Positions 58,903 through 64,000 of a DNA stretch of 64,000 bases are shown here, piece after piece. The first letter of the stretch is position 1, and each line of letters begins with the position of its first letter. Under the pieces are notes generated by a model that was not told where the DNA came from, made no database searches, and worked only from the letters and a program-made list of their open reading frames with translations. Position numbers and translations under genes: made by a program. The DNA comes from Cyclina sinensis (lineage: Eukaryota; Mollusca; Bivalvia; Venerida; Veneridae): NCBI GenBank assembly GCA_012932295.1, contig JAAONU010000006.1, forward strand, positions 17,190,904 through 17,254,903, in the 5' to 3' direction.

Positions 58903-60076
58903 CCATCATTGTAAAACATCATTGTAATACATCACTGTAATACATCATTATATTATATCACTGTATTATATCACTGTAATACATCAATGTAATACATCAT
59001 TGTAATATATCACTGTAATATATCACTGAAATACATCATAGAATACATCATTGTAATATATCACTGTATTATATCACTGTAATACATCAATGTAATACAT
59101 CATTGTATTATATCACTGTATTATATCACTGTAATACATCACTTTAATACATCATTGTAATATATCACTTTAATACATCATTGTAATATATCACTTTAAT
59201 ACATCATTGTATTATATCACTGTATTATATCACTGTAATACATCAATGTAATACATCACTGTATTATATCACTGTAATACATCACTTTAATACATCATTG
59301 TAATATATCACTGTAATACATCAATGTAATACATCATTGTAATATATCACTGTAATACATCACTTTAATACATCATTGTAATATATCACTTTAATACATC
59401 ATTGTAATATATCACTGTAATACATCACTTTAATACATCATTGTAATATATCACAGTATTATATCACTGAAATACATCAATAGAATACATCATTGTAATA
59501 TATCACTGTAATACATCACTGTAATACATCACTGTTATACATCATTGTAATATATCACTGTAATACATCATTGTAATACATCATTGTAATGTATCACTGT
59601 ATTATATCACTGTATTTTATCACTGTAATACATCATTGTAATATATCACTGTATTATATCACTGTAATACATCAATGCAATACATCATTGTAAAACATCA
59701 TTGTAATATATCACTGTATTATTTCACTGTAATACATCAATGTAATACATCAATGTATAATATCACCATATTATATCACTGTAATACATAACTGTAATAC
59801 ATCATTGTAATATATCACTGTATTATATCACTGTAATATATTACAGTAATACATCATTGTAATATATCACTGTATTATATCACTGTAATATATATCACAG
59901 TAATATATCATTGTAATATATCACTGTAATATATCACTGTATTATATCACTGTAATATATAACTGTATTATATCACTGTAATACAACACTGTAATATAAC
60001 ACTTTTTTTATCACTGTAATACATCATTGTAACATATCACTGTATTATATCACTGTAATACATCATTGTAATATAT
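58903..60076. repeat. 13-bp AT-rich minisatellite, main block
   Basis: About 90 copies of a 13-bp unit of the type TA(C/T)ATCA(C/T)TGTAA, with variants ending in TAT. Higher-order strings such as TATATCACTGTAT next to TACATCATTGTAA recur. It lies 1.2 kb upstream of the POMT1 start. Confidence 0.9.
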
Positions 60077-60997
60077 AGAGGATATTTGTTTGTTTTGAGT
60101 AGATATGGAATATATCTCATCGTGAAGTGATACAATTAAATATTTTCACGAGCGCGTAGCGCGAGTGAAAATATAAAAATTGTATCACTTTGAGATGAGA
60201 TATATTCCATATCTACTCAAAACAAACAAATTTTCTATTTATTTTATGCTAATACCAATAAACTTTTAGAACTGTTTCTTTGCTTACACGCGTATGAATA
60301 CATGATCGTGAAACTCAAATTCAATACACAGTCCGCCATCTTGAATTATACATGACACATAGAAACGTGTTGCATTCTAAAGATTTATTTAGTCTACACC
60401 TAATCACCAAACAAATAATAGAAATAAACAAAGATCTACCTGCATTTTCTTCTTAATTTTCCTTCTTTAACTATCCACATTTTGATGCTTACAGGGCATT
60501 CATATAAACTTTGGCCTGTGCAATGACGAATCAAAATTCAGCGCCAAAGCAGAGGTTCATCCTAAATAAATGCCCTTACAAGCTCTAGATTCTTCCATAG
60601 GTTGATCAAGAAGCAATACACGTCATCACATTTTCAAGTAGCATAAATCCAGTGTATTCAATTTAAGATTCCACGTAAAATGCCATCTTGGGGAATAAAT
60701 TGTTTGCCTACGTCACTATTCTGAAGTATGTGACGTATAATTAACGAAACGGTGTAGAATTCTCGAAATTGATCGGTCTGTTGTATACATACAATGACTC
60801 TTTAAAAGTCAGACTCTGAATTTTATGTTAGAATTTATTTTTATACCTTTTATATTACTTGTAAAAGTTCATATTGTGGTTACTGAAAAGTAGTTCGGCA
60901 CAGTGACTGATATAGAATCTATATCAGTCACAGTGTGACTGATATGGAATATATTTCACTGATAGAACTCGGTATTTCATTGCTTGTCATAAAATAA
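60077..60997. mobile_element. Fold-back DNA element inserted in the minisatellite
   Basis: It starts with a near-perfect palindrome: 37-bp arms at 60084-60120 and 60195-60231 match exactly, and most of the inner arms pair too, around a loop GAGCGCGTAGCGCGAG. Further in, TTTATTTTATG (near 60238) and the inverse CATAAAATAAA (near 60987) bound the remaining 750 bp. A second perfect palindrome lies at 60903-60931. No coding sequence is seen. Confidence 0.65.
60903..60931. repeat. Perfect 13-bp palindrome
   Basis: GTGACTGATATAG, a 3-base loop AAT, then CTATATCAGTCAC. It is followed by a partial third copy GTGACTGATATGG. It lies within the right part of the fold-back element. Confidence 0.75.
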
Positions 60998-61294
60998 ATC
61001 ACTGTATTATATCACTGTAATATATCACAGTAATATATCACTGTATTATATCACTGTAATATATCATTGTAATATATCACTGTATTATATCACTGTATTA
61101 TATCACTGTAATACATCATTGTAATATATCACTGTATTATATCACTGTAATATATATCACAGTAATATATCATTGTAATATATCACTGTAATATATCACT
61201 GTATTATATCACTGTAATATATAACTGTATTATATCACTGTAATACAACACTGTAATATAACACTTTTTTTATCACTGTAATACATCATTGTAA
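60998..61294. repeat. 13-bp minisatellite, second block
   Basis: Same unit as 58903-60076. The last 170 bp (about 61125-61294) repeat almost exactly the run at 59860-60030, including its rare variants ATATAACTG, ACAACACTG and CACTTTTTTTATCACTG. Confidence 0.85.
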
Positions 61295-62150
61295 GCATTT
61301 TACTATCTGAACTGATTTATGAATAGATCACTTGAATTTTAATTCAGACATTAATCAATTGTACCAAGTTTTATTGAGGCTGATTTTGTCATAATTTTTC
61401 CTGGAAACAATTATGTCTGAAGAGTATAAAAATGTATCAAATATCTAAATGAAAGGGCTATAACTCCTAGATGAAGGTAAACAACATGTGTTGCAAATTC
61501 CTATGTCATATTTATACTGAGTGCTAAAGTTTGTCAAACATGTAATCTTTGAATCATGGTATGAACACTAGTAATACTCGTTGAATGAGGAGAACAGAGC
61601 ACAGTCATTCATTAATGTTTGTGGCTAGTGAGATTATAATTACATAATGCAATAAAATGCCAAATCTATTTGAAATGCCTGCTTTGAAATAAAATCAAGA
61701 GAAACAACAAAGCAAAAAAACAAAACAAGAATATTAGCAGAACTGATGGATGCACCCTGAATGGTCCTTTCCATATTTGAGTTATTTTGGGTATCAAACT
61801 AACAGCACAAGAAAATACTGTACTTTTTTAAAAACAAAATGTCATTACTAAATTAAAATTCATCCAACCATAATTTCCATGCAACATGACATTTTTATCT
61901 AGTAGGCAAGCAAATGAAACTGCTTTAGAAAAGAGTTTCCAAAAACGCTTATTAGCTTTCTACTCAATCCTTTTCGACTTGTATTATGTAAATTGTATAT
62001 ATAAATATACGTGATTATTGAAATAAAAATATTGTTTAAACCAAATGAAACTGCTCTATTACATAATTAAAGGGCTATGACTATATGAAAATTAATCTAA
62101 AAAGAAATCCCAATACTATGCACATATCGTTTTCACTTTTAAGCTTTACT
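61295..62150. other. Noncoding spacer
   Basis: AT-rich, with one phrase AAAGGGCTATAACTCCTAGA typical of the local repeats. No exon or RNA gene is seen. Confidence 0.5.
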
Positions 62151-63560
62151 TGTCAGAAAACAAAAGGGCCATAATGGCCCTAAAGTGCTCACCTGAGTAC
62201 TACTGCTAAGAAAGACTACAATGTAGTGCCTGAGGGGCAGAGTTGACTCCAGGGGCAAAGTTTTAAATGTTTTGGTAGGGGTGCACTAAACAATGCTTCA
62301 GGTCAAATTTCAGAACTCTTGGCCTTGTGGTTTCATACAAGAAGAATTTTAAAGATTATCCATCTATATTTCTAATTAAAACATGTGATCCCCTTAAGTG
62401 GGGCCAACAGAGACCCCAGGGACAAAATCTTAACAAACTTGGTAGAGGTCTGCTAGATAATGCTACACATAAAATTTGAAAGTCTCACCCTTACAGTTTC
62501 TGATAAGAATATTTTTAAAGAGTTTCCCTATACATTGTATAAGTCAATATAAAATATCTTCAACCCAGAACAGAGCCAAAACTGACAGAAATTTTTACAG
62601 TTTTCCAAGGGTACACTAAATAATCCTTCATGCCAAATTTCAGAACTCAAGGCCTTGTGGTTTCAGACAAGAAGATTTGAAAGATTTTCCACATGTGATG
62701 CCTTAGGCCGGGCCAATAGTGACCCAAGGGACATCATCTGAACAAAGTTGGTAGAGGTCCACTTGACAATGCTACACACCATATTTCAGACCTCTGGGCT
62801 TAGCAGTTTAAGACAAGACAGGAGCCATGTTACACATGGTTAATCCCCCTGTCGGGAAGAAGTTGCCTAAGGTTGTACTTTTATACTTTTTAATTGGTGA
62901 GAGAAAATCCTTAAAAGCCATACAGTAAGGGTCATGCTAAGTACAGTTTTCAAGTAAGTGGAAAAAGAATAAGGCTTTTGGAGTTATGCTCTGGAAATTT
63001 TTTTCAAGTAAATCTGATAAAGGGGAATAACTCTAAAAGTAGAAAAGGTAGAGTTATTGTTCTTGCAGACTGCACTTCCTACCAATGTGCTATGTCAGTG
63101 TATTAAGTTTGAACAAAATCCCTCAAGTACTTTAGGAGTTATGCTTCGGACAAAGTTTTTCAAGTAAATCTGATAAAGGGGAATAACTCTAAAAGTAGGC
63201 AAGGCAGAGTTATTGTTTCTTAAACACTGCACTTTCTCCCAATGTTCTCTGTCAGTGTATGAAGTTTGAAGAAAATCGCTCAGGTACTTTTAATGTTATG
63301 CTTTGGACAAAATTGGGACAGACGCACGGACAGAGACTATTTCTAATATCCCCTTTGGCTGGGGGATAATTTTTTTTTTTAGAGTTTCTCATTCTTCTTC
63401 GTGGAATGGAATTCTTTGAACGACTTTGGTAAACGTTCATGCATTATGATCTTACACCTGGTTGGTTAAGGAGATGTAGTTTAAAGTAAAAAGTTGATGT
63501 GCACAACTAATGGTTCCCAATGGACACAGAGTGATCACAAAAGTTCACCAAGAGCATTAT
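62151..63560. repeat. Composite dispersed repeat at the right end
   Basis: It starts AAAGGGCCATAATGGCCCTA and AAGTGCTCACCTGAG, then has three diverged units of about 190 bp (landmarks ATTTCAGAACTC, GGCCTTGTGGTTTCA, AGATTTTCC). A second type of about 170 bp occurs twice at 62975-63300 (CAAGTAAATCTGATAAAGGG, GAATAACTCTAAAAGTAG). It ends in GGACAGACGCACGGACAGAG and CCCCTTTGGCTGGGGGATAA. This matches the head-units-tail plan of other repeats here. Confidence 0.65.
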
Positions 63561-64000
63561 GCTCAAGTGAGCTAAAAGGCTCTCAAATGAAAGTTCTCTA
63601 ATTTACAAGCACACAGAATCAGATGAAAAGTATCTTCTTGCTAGTGGAGCAACAATCAGAGTTTAATTAAATTCATTCATTTTTTAATTAAAGCCATTAA
63701 TTTTGTTCTTGAGAAACAGTCTGGAAACAAAACTGCTCTATTTTACCATCAAACGACCATTAATATACAATGTATATACAAAAAAACTGTCTAAATTTTA
63801 ACTGAACATCTCCACAACATGCACATCACTTTAGTGTGTAGTCTCAAACAAAGTTTGGCTGAATTTAAGTCATTGGTTCCCTAGAAATAAACTGGAAACT
63901 TGCTTAATTTTACCATCCAAGATATCAAACTTTTTATCTATCTCCTCTTGATAGTCAAGCTTCATACAAGGTTCAGTTCAACATACTGGTTTCTGAGAAA
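63561..64000. other. Right edge, noncoding
   Basis: AT-rich sequence with diverged phrases such as GAGAAACAGTCTGGAAACAA and CTAGAAATAAACTGGAAAC at about 100-200 bp spacing, probably an old repeat continuing past the edge. Confidence 0.4.

Overview
The window is animal genomic DNA: AT-rich, with genes split into many exons, GT-AG introns and no operons. The dispersed repeats point to a bivalve mollusc, probably a heterodont. They include arrays carrying the phrase GAGTTATTGCCCTTT, repeats that open with runs of TCCGTCCG, and fold-back elements with a GAGCGCGTAGCGCGAG-type loop. The taxon is inferred from repeat style, not proven.

Four protein-coding genes can be rebuilt with consistent splice phases. 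(1) 194-4479, + strand: the last four exons of UBR4, the giant N-recognin E3 ligase, running in from the left edge. (2) 11324-22687, + strand: a complete 14-exon gene for about 1102 residues that matches GEMIN4 of the SMN complex. (3) 31511-40305, + strand: a ZNF451-type SUMO ligase of about 1021 residues with five C2H2-type fingers, three candidate SUMO-interacting motifs and a C-terminal PIN-like domain. Its first coding exon is only a candidate. (4) 45449-57702, - strand: a complete 17-exon POMT1, the ER protein O-mannosyltransferase, 728 residues. ZNF451 and POMT1 converge on a 5.1-kb interval that holds a 12-unit tandem array.

Most other sequence is introns and mobile-element relics. These include a hAT-like element in the last long UBR4 intron (1005-3754); a 2.7-kb inverted-repeat element at 6740-9450 with a 550-bp MITE nested in it; a decayed Penelope-like retroelement at 28.6-30.0 kb between direct repeats; three piggyBac-type MITE copies; four dispersed elements with tandem-repeat cores; a tRNA-derived SINE; and a 13-bp minisatellite (58.9-61.3 kb) that encloses a fold-back element. 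From 61.3 kb to the right edge there is only repeat-rich noncoding DNA.

The genes do not form a pathway. UBR4 (protein turnover), GEMIN4 (snRNP assembly), ZNF451 (nuclear SUMO conjugation) and POMT1 (glycosylation of dystroglycan-type proteins) are housekeeping neighbours. I found no clear new multi-gene system. The most informative points are the architecture of the ZNF451 homologue, the shared design of the array-bearing elements, and the nested and fold-back elements.
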